Source: Paludibacteraceae bacterium (GTDB lineage: Bacteria; Bacteroidota; Bacteroidia; Bacteroidales; Paludibacteraceae). From it: 63,489 nt of DNA. Positions 42,365 through 52,103 of this stretch are shown here, in pieces. The position numbers and the translations under genes are program-made. The stretch lies in assembly GCA_017478725.1 (NCBI GenBank), contig JAFVDD010000033.1, positions 1 to 63,489 on the forward strand, in the 5' to 3' direction. How positions within the stretch are numbered: position 1 is the first letter of the stretch; every line of letters starts with the position of its first letter. The notes under the pieces were generated by a model. It was given only the letters and a program-made list of their open reading frames with translations. It did no database searches and was not told the origin of the DNA.

Positions 42365-43858
42365 TTACTTACCCCAGAAAATAGGCTCCAGATACCCGGG
42401 GAACTCAGGGCTGTTGGAGTTACGTGCAGTAGAACTCTCCGGATAGGGGAAGCGCTCCAGCAAGTGATTGTCTCCCACCTGGTCAAAACGTTGGAAAGGC
42501 GTATAGAGCGTACCCGGCACATACAAGGTAAGATCCAGCGCACCGGTACCTGCGTACATATCGCTTCCTTTTACTGCACCGAATGCAGGGTAGTCCAGAC
42601 GGCGAGCTTCGGTATAGCCCTCAAAGCCGTTGATACCGGCGAGCGCCACCCATTTGGAGATACCGATAACCTCTTTCCATTTGCTCTGGTCATAGGGGAA
42701 CTGCGCAATGCAAGCTGCAGATCCGGCTACACCGGCGGTCTCGAACGAAGCGTCGATGGCGGCAGCATAGTGAGTTGCTGCATTGCCTGCATCACCCTTG
42801 CGGGCATAGAACTCGGCGAGGAAGAACTCAACCTCAGTCTGGGCAATCAGAATAACCGGTGTGTTGTAAGCGAATTTGGTTTCGCACCAAGCCGCGGTTG
42901 TTTTGTACTTGTCCTCCACCGTGGAGAGGTTTGTTCCGGAGATACTTCCCTGGAACTCGTTGCTTCCGTTGGGTTCGAACCATGCAGCGAGACGCGGGTC
43001 GGTGTACGTATCCTGCTTCATCGTACCAACGAGTGCCAGGTTCGCGATAATATTGTGGGTTGCACGTCCCCATGTAGCTTTCTCCTCCGAGAAGAAGGGG
43101 TTAGCCTGACCTGATGCATTAGCCCAGCAACCGGCTATTTGGATATCTGCCGTAGGCAGGTTTCCGCCATCGATGACAGCTTGAATATCCGCGGAAACAT
43201 CCTTCACACCGGACATACGGCTCAGCAGTTTGAGTTTCTGCGCATTAGCAAAACCGATCCAGTCATTGAGCGACTTGGAGGGGAAGATATAGCTTGTTGC
43301 CACCTGGTCGCCAGCTTTCACCTGAGCCAAGGCGTCATCCAGTTCCTTGAGCAAACCGTTGTAGATATCCTCGCCCTTGTCATATTTGGGAGCCAGATTC
43401 GTTACATCAAAAGCCTCGGCATAAGGAACCTCGCCAAATGCATCCACCAACAGTTGGAATGCATAGGCACGCAGTACGGTAGCCTGCAGGAGCACTCCGT
43501 TTTGTCCGGACTCTGTAGCTTTTTTCTTGACAATCTCCAGATTGCCCAAAGCACGTTGGAACAACTGGGTATAGGTTCCGCTACCATTGGTTGCAGACAC
43601 ATTGAATTGCGAATAAGCCACATAGTTCGGAGTTCCGAACTGCTGCGCATAATATTGCGCATTGTAAGCTCCTAACACATGGAGTGTATATGAATAGGTT
43701 GCAGCAATATTCATTTCTACTGCCGGCAAAATCATATCACTTGTCAAGTTTTCCTCTGCCGGAGAGTTCGGGTCGTAGTTAATATCCATATAATCCTTGC
43801 AACCGAACAATCCTAATGTCAGGGCGAATATCGATACTATAGAAATATACTTTTTCAT
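42365..43858 (-). CDS. SusD/RagB-family nutrient-binding lipoprotein
   Basis: The lipoprotein signal (TLGLFGCKDYMDI, cysteine near 20) is followed by the SusD-like helical fold: NYDPNSPAEENLT, YNAQYYAQQFGTPN, RAYAFQLLVDAFGEVPYAEAF, YNGLLKELDDALAQV, then EVEFFLAEFYARKGDAGNAATHY. The 497 residues match the second SusD subfamily (SusD-like_2). It lies 18 bases after the SusC gene. It should cap the SusC transporter and bind nutrient at the cell surface; ligand not predictable. Confidence 0.93.
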   Translation of the reverse strand: MKKYISIVSIFALTLGLFGCKDYMDINYDPNSPAEENLTSDMILPAVEMNIAATYSYTLHVLGAYNAQYYAQQFGTPNYVAYSQFNVSATNGSGTYTQLFQRALGNLEIVKKKATESGQNGVLLQATVLRAYAFQLLVDAFGEVPYAEAFDVTNLAPKYDKGEDIYNGLLKELDDALAQVKAGDQVATSYIFPSKSLNDWIGFANAQKLKLLSRMSGVKDVSADIQAVIDGGNLPTADIQIAGCWANASGQANPFFSEEKATWGRATHNIIANLALVGTMKQDTYTDPRLAAWFEPNGSNEFQGSISGTNLSTVEDKYKTTAAWCETKFAYNTPVILIAQTEVEFFLAEFYARKGDAGNAATHYAAAIDASFETAGVAGSAACIAQFPYDQSKWKEVIGISKWVALAGINGFEGYTEARRLDYPAFGAVKGSDMYAGTGALDLTLYVPGTLYTPFQRFDQVGDNHLLERFPYPESSTARNSNSPEFPGYLEPIFWGK

Positions 43859-43876
43859 ATTCTTGTCCTCCTATGT

Positions 43877-46800
43877 TTAGAATTTGATATTTACGTTAAT
43901 ACCATATTGACGGCTGGTCGGGTTGGAGTACAACTCACCGAATTGTGCTGCCAAGTCACCATCACCGGCATACGAGGTAGCCTCAGGATCGATATAGTAG
44001 TTATCCTTAGCCGTGAACGTTGCTACATTGTTCACGTAAGCAGTAAGAGAGATACCCTCGAAATGAATCTTCTGCATCCATTTCTTCGGCAGATCCCAAG
44101 TCAGGCTGATGTTACGCAGTTTGGCGAACGAACGGTCAATGAGGAAGAACTCACCGCCCTGACCGGCACCGGTACCGTCAAAATAGCTTTGATAGGTACC
44201 GTCAAGCAGGAAGATAGGAGTGGTGTTCTCTGCATAAATCGGGTTACCCTCTGCATCAGCACCTACCTCTACAACAGAGTTCGGTACGATGAACGGATTA
44301 CGGCCGTTGTAGGTGGTAGCAATACCGTTACCGGTGAACTCCATCAAGTTCTTGGTACGCGAGAACATGTAACCACCCAGACGAGCGTCAAGCGTTGCGC
44401 TGATAGTTACGCCGTAGAACGAGAGAGAGGTACTGATACCACCTGTCCACTTGGCCTGCATGTTCTTGCCGGTATCCTCAATCTCTGCACCTATAACCGG
44501 CTGACCGTCTGTACCTACGATAGTTTTGCCGTCAGCAGTCTTTTGCGGCAGGTTGGTATAGAACTCACCAAGCGGCTTGCCCACCTCTGCATAAACATAT
44601 ACAGCGTCAGCAGAGGTAGAGAATCCCTCGATGATGCTTTTGCCGCCATCCAGACCATCCGGCAACTCAAGTACCGTATTCCAGTTGCGGGCAATATTGA
44701 AGTCTAAATCCCAACGGAAGTTCTTTGTCTTCACAGGAGTGGTGTTCAATACCAACTCGAAACCGGTGTTGCGTACCTTACCGAAGTTAGTCACCATATA
44801 GCTGTATCCGGTTGACGGATCAACAGGCAGCGTAAAGATCTGGTCTTTCGTAATACGGTGATAATAGGTTGCATCCAAACCCAGACGGCCGCCGAAGAAC
44901 TGGAGGTTCAAACCCACCTCGGCCTCGGAAGTCATCTCAGGACGCAGGCTACCGCTACCCAGTGTGGATGTTGCGATGAACGCATTCGTTCCGCTCAGCG
45001 GGAAGGTGATATTCGGACTACCGTTGCCCAGATAGGTTGTGAACGCGTACGCTTGTACGAACGACGGATTAGTCAGGTAAACGGATGCGTCGTTACCCGT
45101 CATACCGTAAGCGGCACGCAGTTTACCGAACGAGAGCACTTTGTTCTTCGGGATCAGTTCCGTGAACACCCAGCTTGCCGTTACGCCCGGATAGAAATAG
45201 CTGTTCTTAGCCAACGGAAGGGTCGAAGACCAGTCGTTACGGGCGGTCAGATCCAAGAAGAACTGATCTGCTATACCCAACGTGATGTCACCAAACAGAC
45301 CTACGGAACGACGTTTCGATTGGCTCTCGGTGATGTCATCCTTGTTGGCGCCGTTGCTCAAATCCCAGAAACCGGTCTCGAACGTCAGGCCGCTTGTTTG
45401 GGCTGCGATAGCAGTAGAAGCACGCTCATTGATGTTCACACCCAATACTACATTCAGATCAACGATGCCCCAGCGGTTCTGGTAATTAGCCAAAACATCA
45501 TGGTTCAACTCATACAGACGACGATAACGCGCGAACACACTACCTATCTGGTTCATCGATGAGGGAGGATAACCCATGTTGTCCGTAATCAGTGCATCGT
45601 CCAGATCGATTTGCGGAACACCGATCTTGGTGTCAGCATCCGTGTAGTCGAAACCGAAACGATAGGTCAGCGTCAGACCCTTGACAGGCTTGGCGTCCAC
45701 CTGCAGTTTACCATACACCTGCTTGGCATCATTGTGGTGATAGTTGTTGGCAATAGCCCAATAGGGGTTGGTGATGCCGTAAGGCGTCAACCATGCCTCC
45801 GGCGTGTTGAACGCGCTCGACAGATCCTGTTTGTCCACCAGCGAGATGTCACGCGGGAACTCATACAAACCGTCAATCACAGAGGTACCCTGATAGGTAT
45901 CTACGACGTCGGTTTTCGATTTGGCGAAATTGACCGAACTCGACACTTTCAACCACTTCAACGGTTCATAGCTGCCGCGGAAGGCAATCGTGTGACGTTG
46001 ATAGGTGTCCTTGTCGCCCGGCATTACACCATTATCGCCCGAGAACGAATACGAAGCGTAATAATTCAGTTTGTTGTCAGCCGATGCGCCGCTGAACGAT
46101 ACGTTGTGGTTGTGCGATACACCTACATCAAAGAAATCCTTGATGTTGGTCGGCAGTGCCTCATACTTGTGCAGCAACTGCTGGTTGTTCCAGATAGGAC
46201 CATACACCTGCAACGAGCCGTCCAAAGCCGGTCCCCACGAACCGTTCTCGATGAAGGTCTGCTGACCGTTCCATCCCTGGCCGAACTGGTTCTGGAAAAC
46301 AGGCAGGTTGGCAATCTGGTTGAATGCCACACCACCGCTGTACTCGATGTTGAAGTTTCGTTTCTCGCCCTTGGCACCCTGCTTGGTGGTAATGATTACC
46401 ACACCGTTGGCAGCGCGGCTACCATACAGCGCCGTTGCGGCGGCACCCTTCAGCACGGTCATCGACTCAATGTCCTGAGCTGCGATGTTGCTGATACCAC
46501 CCAGCGAGGCGGCTTTCTCATCCTGGCTTCCGGCTCCATAGTCAGTCGTGTTCTGCAAGGGCACTCCGTCCACTACATACAACGGCTGGTTGCTGCCGCT
46601 GACAGAGGAGAAACCACGGATAATAATGTTGCTTGCAGCACCCGGGTCGGTAGAAGTAGCCTGTACTTGTACACCTGCTACCTTACCTGCCAATGCCGTA
46701 GCCACGTTCGTTGTACGCGCTTTCGTGATTTCCGATGCGTCCACCTTGGTAGCTGCATAACCGAGGGTTTTCTCGTTACGCGAGATACCCAGAGCCGTTA

Positions 46801-47110
46801 CAACCACTTCGTCCAATACTTCGGTATCCTCTTCCAAGGTTACTACCATATTGGCAGACGCGGGCACGCTCACAGAGCGCATACCTACGAAACTTACTAC
46901 CAGCGTTGTGCCCGTTTCGGCCTCAATACTGAATCGACCATCATAATCGGTGATGGTTCCCCGGCTGGTACCCAGCACGGAAATAGATGCTCCGGGGATA
47001 CCTTCGCCATCTGCCGCACTTACTACCTTACCGGTAATGGTCTGGGATTGTGCCCAGACTTGCCCGAGTGTAACCATACAAACGGACAATAGGAGTAAGA
47101 ATCTCTTCAT
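43877..47110 (-). CDS. SusC/RagA-family TonB-dependent outer-membrane transporter
   Basis: 1,077 residues: signal peptide (VCMVTLGQVWAQ), carboxypeptidase-like N-domain (ITGKVVSAADGEGIPGASISVLGTSRGTITDYDGRF), TonB plug (VVTALGISRNEKTLGYA, ALAGKVAGVQV, IIRGFSSVSGSNQPLYVVDG), then a barrel ending ...RQYGINVNIKF with terminal phenylalanine. It imports large nutrients with the adjacent SusD-like protein, using TonB energy. The promoter and a short hairpin precede it. It carries no adjacent glycoside hydrolase, so the substrate may not be a glycan. Confidence 0.95.
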   Translation of the reverse strand: MKRFLLLLSVCMVTLGQVWAQSQTITGKVVSAADGEGIPGASISVLGTSRGTITDYDGRFSIEAETGTTLVVSFVGMRSVSVPASANMVVTLEEDTEVLDEVVVTALGISRNEKTLGYAATKVDASEITKARTTNVATALAGKVAGVQVQATSTDPGAASNIIIRGFSSVSGSNQPLYVVDGVPLQNTTDYGAGSQDEKAASLGGISNIAAQDIESMTVLKGAAATALYGSRAANGVVIITTKQGAKGEKRNFNIEYSGGVAFNQIANLPVFQNQFGQGWNGQQTFIENGSWGPALDGSLQVYGPIWNNQQLLHKYEALPTNIKDFFDVGVSHNHNVSFSGASADNKLNYYASYSFSGDNGVMPGDKDTYQRHTIAFRGSYEPLKWLKVSSSVNFAKSKTDVVDTYQGTSVIDGLYEFPRDISLVDKQDLSSAFNTPEAWLTPYGITNPYWAIANNYHHNDAKQVYGKLQVDAKPVKGLTLTYRFGFDYTDADTKIGVPQIDLDDALITDNMGYPPSSMNQIGSVFARYRRLYELNHDVLANYQNRWGIVDLNVVLGVNINERASTAIAAQTSGLTFETGFWDLSNGANKDDITESQSKRRSVGLFGDITLGIADQFFLDLTARNDWSSTLPLAKNSYFYPGVTASWVFTELIPKNKVLSFGKLRAAYGMTGNDASVYLTNPSFVQAYAFTTYLGNGSPNITFPLSGTNAFIATSTLGSGSLRPEMTSEAEVGLNLQFFGGRLGLDATYYHRITKDQIFTLPVDPSTGYSYMVTNFGKVRNTGFELVLNTTPVKTKNFRWDLDFNIARNWNTVLELPDGLDGGKSIIEGFSTSADAVYVYAEVGKPLGEFYTNLPQKTADGKTIVGTDGQPVIGAEIEDTGKNMQAKWTGGISTSLSFYGVTISATLDARLGGYMFSRTKNLMEFTGNGIATTYNGRNPFIVPNSVVEVGADAEGNPIYAENTTPIFLLDGTYQSYFDGTGAGQGGEFFLIDRSFAKLRNISLTWDLPKKWMQKIHFEGISLTAYVNNVATFTAKDNYYIDPEATSYAGDGDLAAQFGELYSNPTSRQYGINVNIKF

Positions 47111-47162
47111 ACCTTTAAATGTTTGTTATACATAATGAATTCCGCTTTTCGGAATCAGGCGA

Positions 47163-47194
47163 CAAAAGTACTACTAATTCCTGATATAAACAAA
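47163..47194 (-). promoter_or_regulatory. promoter of the SusCD operon
   Basis: Minus strand TTTG (47191-47194), 20 bases, TACTTTTG (47163-47170). The leader includes an ATTCCG/CGGAAT hairpin (near 47140-47157). Confidence 0.82.
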
Positions 47195-47293
47195 CATTTT
47201 GTAAAAAAAAAAGCAAAAAACTTAATTTTTGCTAACTTTACTTTGCAATTTATGACATTTTGGAATAAACGTCAGGCGGATTGTGTACAAACA

Positions 47294-47323
47294 AAAAATC
47301 CGACGGGTCAAACTCGTCGGATT
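47294..47323 (-). terminator. terminator overlapping the NlpC/P60 stop
   Basis: AATCCGACG/CGTCGGATT stem on the minus strand followed by a T run (the A's at 47293-47298 of the plus strand). The stop codon (47308) lies inside the loop side of the hairpin, so the last codons RRV form part of it. Confidence 0.8.
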
Positions 47324-48180
47324 GCTGCCAGATGATGCGTATAACGGCCGTCGGGATGGTCCTTGTCCGCCTGCTCGACGGAGAAAATACCCGTCTCGTC
47401 TATCTTTTCCACTTTCACCCGTCCGGAACAATGGACGAGTGTGCAGGAGCCTACCCCCGCCCCCTCCCTGAAAGGAGGGGAGAGAATAATCCCTACATGG
47501 GAGATGCGGCCATCGTTATGGTCGAAGAAAACGAGGTCGCCCGCGTGCGCGTGTTTTAATAAGGAGACGGGGCTGCCCTGAGTAGCTTGCTGAGAAGCAT
47601 TGCGCAGCAGCCGTTTGCCGAAAAGCGACAGTATGGTTTGCGTAAAGCCGGAGCAGTCCATTCCCATAGCATTCTTGCCGCCCCACAGATAAGGCACGTT
47701 CAGGAAGAACCGCACCGCCTGCATCAGGTTCTGTTCATTCAGTGCGAGCGGTTGCGCAATCACCATACCGGGGTCGATGCGAAACCCTACTCCAAGCACC
47801 TCGAAGCGTCCGACGGGCGCTGTTTGAGGGTTTTGGGGTTTGAGGGTTTGATAGTTGGTCAACCTGGTGCCGGCGGTGAGAGGGATAGTCTGGCCGTTGT
47901 TTTCGCTGACGGCATACGCCATAGGCATCGCCACCATCGCCGTTGCCGACTTGAGTGCTTTCCGGTAAGCCGTATAGTCCTTGCCGCCTATGGGGGAGAT
48001 CATCTTGGCGTCCACCCAGCCCTCTTGACCGTCCGAATGCAAGCGAATCCTATTCCACCGGGGTACTTGCTCCAGTATGTCACACGTTTCGCCAAACAGG
48101 ATTTGCGTGCTTTGCTCCGATCCCTCACGCGGCTCAGTACGGACGGGGATGATGCTATGTAAGGAAATGGCTTTCAGCAT
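47308..48180 (-). CDS. NlpC/P60 cell-wall peptidase with SH3 domain
   Basis: An N-terminal bacterial SH3 part (ISLHSIIPVRTEPREGSEQ...WNRIRLHSDGQEGWVD) and a C-terminal NlpC/P60 domain with the catalytic cysteine in MGMDCSGFTQ and histidine in RISHVGIIL. 290 residues, dipeptidyl-peptidase VI-like layout, no obvious signal peptide. The sequence IILSPPFREGAGVGSCTLVHC contains an in-frame palindromic insertion (47461-47480). A second repeat gives LTNYQTLKPQNPQTAP. Its last codons overlap the terminator. Confidence 0.85.
   Translation of the reverse strand: MLKAISLHSIIPVRTEPREGSEQSTQILFGETCDILEQVPRWNRIRLHSDGQEGWVDAKMISPIGGKDYTAYRKALKSATAMVAMPMAYAVSENNGQTIPLTAGTRLTNYQTLKPQNPQTAPVGRFEVLGVGFRIDPGMVIAQPLALNEQNLMQAVRFFLNVPYLWGGKNAMGMDCSGFTQTILSLFGKRLLRNASQQATQGSPVSLLKHAHAGDLVFFDHNDGRISHVGIILSPPFREGAGVGSCTLVHCSGRVKVEKIDETGIFSVEQADKDHPDGRYTHHLAAIRRV
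47461..47480. repeat. GC-rich hairpin inserted in the NlpC/P60 gene
   Basis: CCCCTCC (47461-47467) pairs with GGAGGGG (47474-47480) around CTGAAA. It encodes PPFREGAGV in the gene's frame. Confidence 0.8.
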
Positions 48181-48191
48181 TCAGAATTCAG

Positions 48192-49793
48192 TTACCAGAC
48201 CTCCTGCGGGTGGTTGTTGTCGGTACGGGGATAATCGATGGAATAATGCAGTCCGCGGCTCTCTTTGCGCTCCAGCGCCTGACGGGTGATCAGATAACCC
48301 ACGTTGATCATGTTGCGCAGTTCGCAGATATCCTTGGTCGCTTTCACGCGGCGGAAGAGGTCTTCGGTTTCTTCGTAGAGCAGGTCGAGTCGTTCCCATG
48401 CACGTCTGAGGCGCAGGTCGGAGCGGACAATACCCACATAGGTGGACATGATCTGCCCCACCTCCTTCACATCCTGGGCTATCAACACGCGTTCTTCGTT
48501 GCTCAGCGTACCTTCGTCGTTCCATTCGGGCACACGGTGGTTGAAGTCGTATTCGTCTATCACACTAAGGCTGTGCTTTGCTGCAGCGTCGGCATAGACC
48601 ACTGCCTCGATGAGCGAGTTGGACGCCAGGCGGTTGCCGCCGTGCAGACCGGTACACGAGCACTCGCCCACGGCATAAAGACGGCGGATAGATGACTGAC
48701 CGTCCAGGTCCACCTTAATGCCGCCGCACATATAGTGCGCACAGGGAGCTACGGGTATATACTCTTTGGTAATATCAATGCCGATACTCAGGCACTTGGC
48801 GTAGATATTGGGGAAATGGTGTTTGGTATCCTCGGGATCTTTGTGGGTCACGTCGAGACACACGTGGTCGATAGCGTGGATCTTCATCTCGTTGTCAATC
48901 GCCCGAGCCACTATATCACGCGGCGCAAGCGATAGACGCGGGTCGTATTTCTGCATGAACTCCTCGCCGTTGGGCAGACGCAGGATGCCTCCGTAGCCGC
49001 GCATGGCCTCGGTGATGAGATAAGCAGGGTGCGTCTCGGCTGGGTTGAAGAGGCTGGTGGGATGAAACTGTACGAACTCCATATCCTTGACCTGCCCTTT
49101 GGCGCGATAGACCATCGCAATGCCGTCGCCGGTAGCTATCTCGGGGTTGGTGGTAGTGGCATAGACGGCTCCCGTACCGCCGGTAGCCATCAGGGTGATG
49201 CGGCTCAGATAGGTGTCTATTTTCTGCGTATCGGGATTGAGAATATACGCTCCGTAGCACTCTATATCCGGCGTGCGGCGGGTGACACGGACGCCCAGAT
49301 GGTGCTGGGTGATAATCTCCACTGCAAAATGGTTCTCCAGTACCTCTATATAGGGATTGCGCCGCACGGCTTCCATGAGCCCGCGCTGGATCTCCGCACC
49401 CGTGTCATCGGCGTGGTGCAGAATACGGAACTCCGAATGCCCGCCCTCGCGGTGCAGGTCAAAAGCGCCGTCGTCTTTCTTGTCAAAATTAACGCCCCAG
49501 TTCACCAGTTCTTCGATGCCTCTGGGTGCGTTGCGTACCACCTGCTCTACGGCTGCGGGGTCAGAGAGCCAGTCGCCCGCCACCATCGTGTCGTGGATAT
49601 GTTTGTCGAAGTCATCCACAAGAAGATTGGTCACAGAGGCAATACCCCCCTGCGCCTTGGCTGTGTTGGCTTCCTCCAGCGTCGTCTTGCAGCAGAGAGC
49701 GATGCGGTATTTACCGGTACGGGCAACCTGCAGCGCAAAACTCATGCCGGCTACGCCGCCGCCGATAATCAGAAAATCAAACTCATGTACCAT
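48192..49793 (-). CDS. nadB: L-aspartate oxidase
   Basis: First enzyme of de novo NAD synthesis, making iminoaspartate. The 533 residues start with the FAD motif IIGGGVAGMSFALQVA, carry AKAQGGIASV, HREGGHSEFRILHHADDTG and CAHYMCGGIKVDLDGQS, then a C-terminal helical tail. This combination separates NadB from fumarate reductase flavoprotein; the closest alternative is SdhA, less likely because of the TG-rich NadB segments. nadA and nadC are not nearby. It starts after a promoter at 49825-49856. Confidence 0.88.
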   Translation of the reverse strand: MVHEFDFLIIGGGVAGMSFALQVARTGKYRIALCCKTTLEEANTAKAQGGIASVTNLLVDDFDKHIHDTMVAGDWLSDPAAVEQVVRNAPRGIEELVNWGVNFDKKDDGAFDLHREGGHSEFRILHHADDTGAEIQRGLMEAVRRNPYIEVLENHFAVEIITQHHLGVRVTRRTPDIECYGAYILNPDTQKIDTYLSRITLMATGGTGAVYATTTNPEIATGDGIAMVYRAKGQVKDMEFVQFHPTSLFNPAETHPAYLITEAMRGYGGILRLPNGEEFMQKYDPRLSLAPRDIVARAIDNEMKIHAIDHVCLDVTHKDPEDTKHHFPNIYAKCLSIGIDITKEYIPVAPCAHYMCGGIKVDLDGQSSIRRLYAVGECSCTGLHGGNRLASNSLIEAVVYADAAAKHSLSVIDEYDFNHRVPEWNDEGTLSNEERVLIAQDVKEVGQIMSTYVGIVRSDLRLRRAWERLDLLYEETEDLFRRVKATKDICELRNMINVGYLITRQALERKESRGLHYSIDYPRTDNNHPQEVW

Positions 49794-49824
49794 TTGGTCA
49801 TTTATTATTTAATCATTGAGACTG

Positions 49825-49856
49825 CAAAATTACTGCTTTTTCACGACATACGCAAA
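49825..49856 (-). promoter_or_regulatory. promoter of nadB
   Basis: Minus strand TTTG (49853-49856), 20 bases, TAATTTTG (49825-49832). It gives nadB its own promoter separate from comF. Confidence 0.8.
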
Positions 49857-49877
49857 TTTATTTGCGCTTTTTCGCTT

Positions 49878-50585
49878 TCACCGCGCTTTGCAGAGGGCAA
49901 AAACGCTGAATTGGGCACCACGGAAACGTTTCATGGCTTTGAGACAGGCGCGTGCCGTCTCGCCCGTAGTGATCAGATCATCCACCAGCAGGATATGTTT
50001 CCGATACATCTGCTCGGGATGAATTACGGCAAAGGCGTTCTGCACATTCCGGCCTCTCCCTTCCTTGGTCTGAAGTGCCTGTTGGGGTGTGTCTTTGATG
50101 CGCAGCAGATGAGTGGTGTCCACCGGTAGTCCGGTTATACCGCTCAGCCCGCGGGCAATATATTCCGACTGGTTATAACCGCGGCTGCGCAAGCGGTTGG
50201 GATGCAGCGGCACAGGCATGATTACATCTATGCCGTCAAAGAAATCCGAATAGAGGAACTCTTTCGCCGCCTCGCGTCCCAACTGCAGTCCCAACTCCGG
50301 TCTGTCGGCGTACTTCATGAGATGGACGAGTTGACGGACCGGATGCTCTTTCTCATAAAAGAGGTACGCGGCAGCACGTGTGAGATGCATGGCTTTGCGT
50401 GCGGCAAACGGCGTTTTGTATTCACCCCAGAGCGTCATCTCCGTGCCGTTCTGCTCTATCGCAGCCTGCTCGGTGCGTGGCAGCGAAGACTGACACGCAG
50501 GGCATAACAGAAATGTTGCCCGCTCGCCGACATAGGTCTGGCAGAGCGGGCATACACGCGGATAAAAGAGACTAAAGAGTGACAC
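49878..50585 (-). CDS. comF: ComF-family phosphoribosyltransferase-like protein
   Basis: A zinc finger (CPLCQTYVGERATFLLCPAC) is followed by a phosphoribosyltransferase site (VLLVDDLITTGETARAC). 235 residues; the family is linked to DNA uptake in some bacteria, but most members have unknown function. The first 14 bases overlap the end of uxaA, so translation may be coupled. No other competence gene is seen. Confidence 0.88.
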   Translation of the reverse strand: MSLFSLFYPRVCPLCQTYVGERATFLLCPACQSSLPRTEQAAIEQNGTEMTLWGEYKTPFAARKAMHLTRAAAYLFYEKEHPVRQLVHLMKYADRPELGLQLGREAAKEFLYSDFFDGIDVIMPVPLHPNRLRSRGYNQSEYIARGLSGITGLPVDTTHLLRIKDTPQQALQTKEGRGRNVQNAFAVIHPEQMYRKHILLVDDLITTGETARACLKAMKRFRGAQFSVFALCKAR

Positions 50586-52053
50586 CGTTCTTGAAGATGG
50601 AAATCTCGTGATAGCCGTTCTTCTCGTTGTTGGTGCGGGTGCCGTTAGCCACCGCTATCACAAACTCCGCAAAACGTTTCGCCACTTCCTCCATCGGTTC
50701 TCCCTCAGCAATCACACCGGCGTTGAAATCAATCCAGTTGGGTTTGTTTTTGTAGAGGTTGGTGTTGGTGGATATCTTCATCGTCGGTACATACGTGCCG
50801 AAGGGCGTGCCGCGGCCGGTGGTGAAGAGCACCATATGGCAGCCGCAGGAGGCGAGTGCCGTAGATGCTACAAGGTCATTGCCCGGCGCAGAGAGGAGAT
50901 TGAGACCCTTGACCTGCAAGCGGTCGCCGTAGGGCATCACGCCGCGCACCAGCGACTTGCCGCATTTCTGAGTACAGCCGAGCGCTTTGTCCTCCAGCGT
51001 GGAGATGCCGCCGGCTTTGTTACCCGGACTCGGGTTCTCGCCCACCGGCTCGCCGTGACTCAGGAAATAGTCCTTGAAATCATTGATGAGGCTGACGGTC
51101 TGGTCGAAAAGCTCGCGGTTGGCGCAGCGGTCCATGAGGATGGTCTCAGCGCCGAACATCTCCGGCACCTCAGTCAGCACGGTGGTACCGCCCTGCGCCA
51201 CAAGCCAGTCGCTCAGGCATCCCAGCAGCGGGTTGGCCGTGATACCGCTGAAGCCGTCGGATCCGCCGCATTTGAGACCCACGCGCAGTTCGGACAGAGG
51301 CACAGGCTCACGCTTGTCGTGCTGCGTCTTGGTATAGAGCTCGCGCAGGATAGGCATGCAGTACTCCACTTCGTCGCCCTGGATCTTCTGGGTAACCACG
51401 AATTTCACGCGGTCTTCGTCAATCTCGCCGCAGAACTCACGGAACACATCGGGCTGGTTGTTCTCACAACCGAGCGACACTACGAGGATAGCCCCGGCGT
51501 TCGGGTGGTGGATCATGTCGCGCAGGATCTTCTTGGTGTTCTCGTGGTCATCACCTAACTGCGAGCAGCCGTAGTTGTGCTTGAAGGCGAAGATGTTATC
51601 CGCTCCCGTCTCCTGACGCAGTTTCTCCGCGCAGCGCTCGATGATACCGTTCACGCAACCTACGGTAGGGATGATCCACACTTCGTTGCGGATACCTACC
51701 TGGCCGTCCTTGCGGCGATAACCCATGAAAGTGCGTTTCTCGTCGGGGATATTGAGAACGACCTCTTTGGGGTGGTACTCATAGGAGAGCAAACCGGCGA
51801 GGTTGGTCTTGATATTGTTCTCGTTCATCCACGAGCCGGCTTTCTTAGCCTCCCTGGCATGACCGATCGGGAAACCGTACTTGATGACGTTCTCACCCTC
51901 AGCGAGGTCGGTGATGGCTATCTTGTGTCCGGCAGGCACATCCTCAAGGACTGTGATCCGCTTGCCGTCCACCTCGATAACCGCACCGGCCGACTGCGGT
52001 TGTATGGCTACAACCACATTGTCGGCGGGATTGATTTTCAGAATATTAGTCAT
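50572..52053 (-). CDS. uxaA: altronate dehydratase
   Basis: Dehydrates D-altronate to 2-keto-3-deoxygluconate in hexuronate breakdown. The 493 residues begin with a SAF-like domain (MTNILKINPADNVVVAIQP) followed by the core FMGYRRKDGQVGIRNEVWIIPTVGCVN, HNYGCSQLGDDH and LKCGGSDGFSGITANPLLG, the family's iron-sulfur region. It follows uxaB after a 50-base repeat-filled gap. KdgK/kdgA are not in the window. Confidence 0.95.
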   Translation of the reverse strand: MTNILKINPADNVVVAIQPQSAGAVIEVDGKRITVLEDVPAGHKIAITDLAEGENVIKYGFPIGHAREAKKAGSWMNENNIKTNLAGLLSYEYHPKEVVLNIPDEKRTFMGYRRKDGQVGIRNEVWIIPTVGCVNGIIERCAEKLRQETGADNIFAFKHNYGCSQLGDDHENTKKILRDMIHHPNAGAILVVSLGCENNQPDVFREFCGEIDEDRVKFVVTQKIQGDEVEYCMPILRELYTKTQHDKREPVPLSELRVGLKCGGSDGFSGITANPLLGCLSDWLVAQGGTTVLTEVPEMFGAETILMDRCANRELFDQTVSLINDFKDYFLSHGEPVGENPSPGNKAGGISTLEDKALGCTQKCGKSLVRGVMPYGDRLQVKGLNLLSAPGNDLVASTALASCGCHMVLFTTGRGTPFGTYVPTMKISTNTNLYKNKPNWIDFNAGVIAEGEPMEEVAKRFAEFVIAVANGTRTNNEKNGYHEISIFKNGVTL

Positions 52054-52055
52054 AA

Positions 52056-52098
52056 TTGTTTCGATATGACGTTATGTCGTTATGACGTTATGACGAAG
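52056..52098. repeat. period-9 repeat between uxaB and uxaA
   Basis: ATGACGTTATGTCGTTATG-type units repeat about four times. Same unit style as 24743-24781. Confidence 0.85.
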
Positions 52099-52103
52099 GT
52101 TTG

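Noticed and set aside
45611-47092. 493-residue plus-strand ORF opposite the SusC gene
   Set aside because: Shadow of SusC with no promoter or recognised domain.
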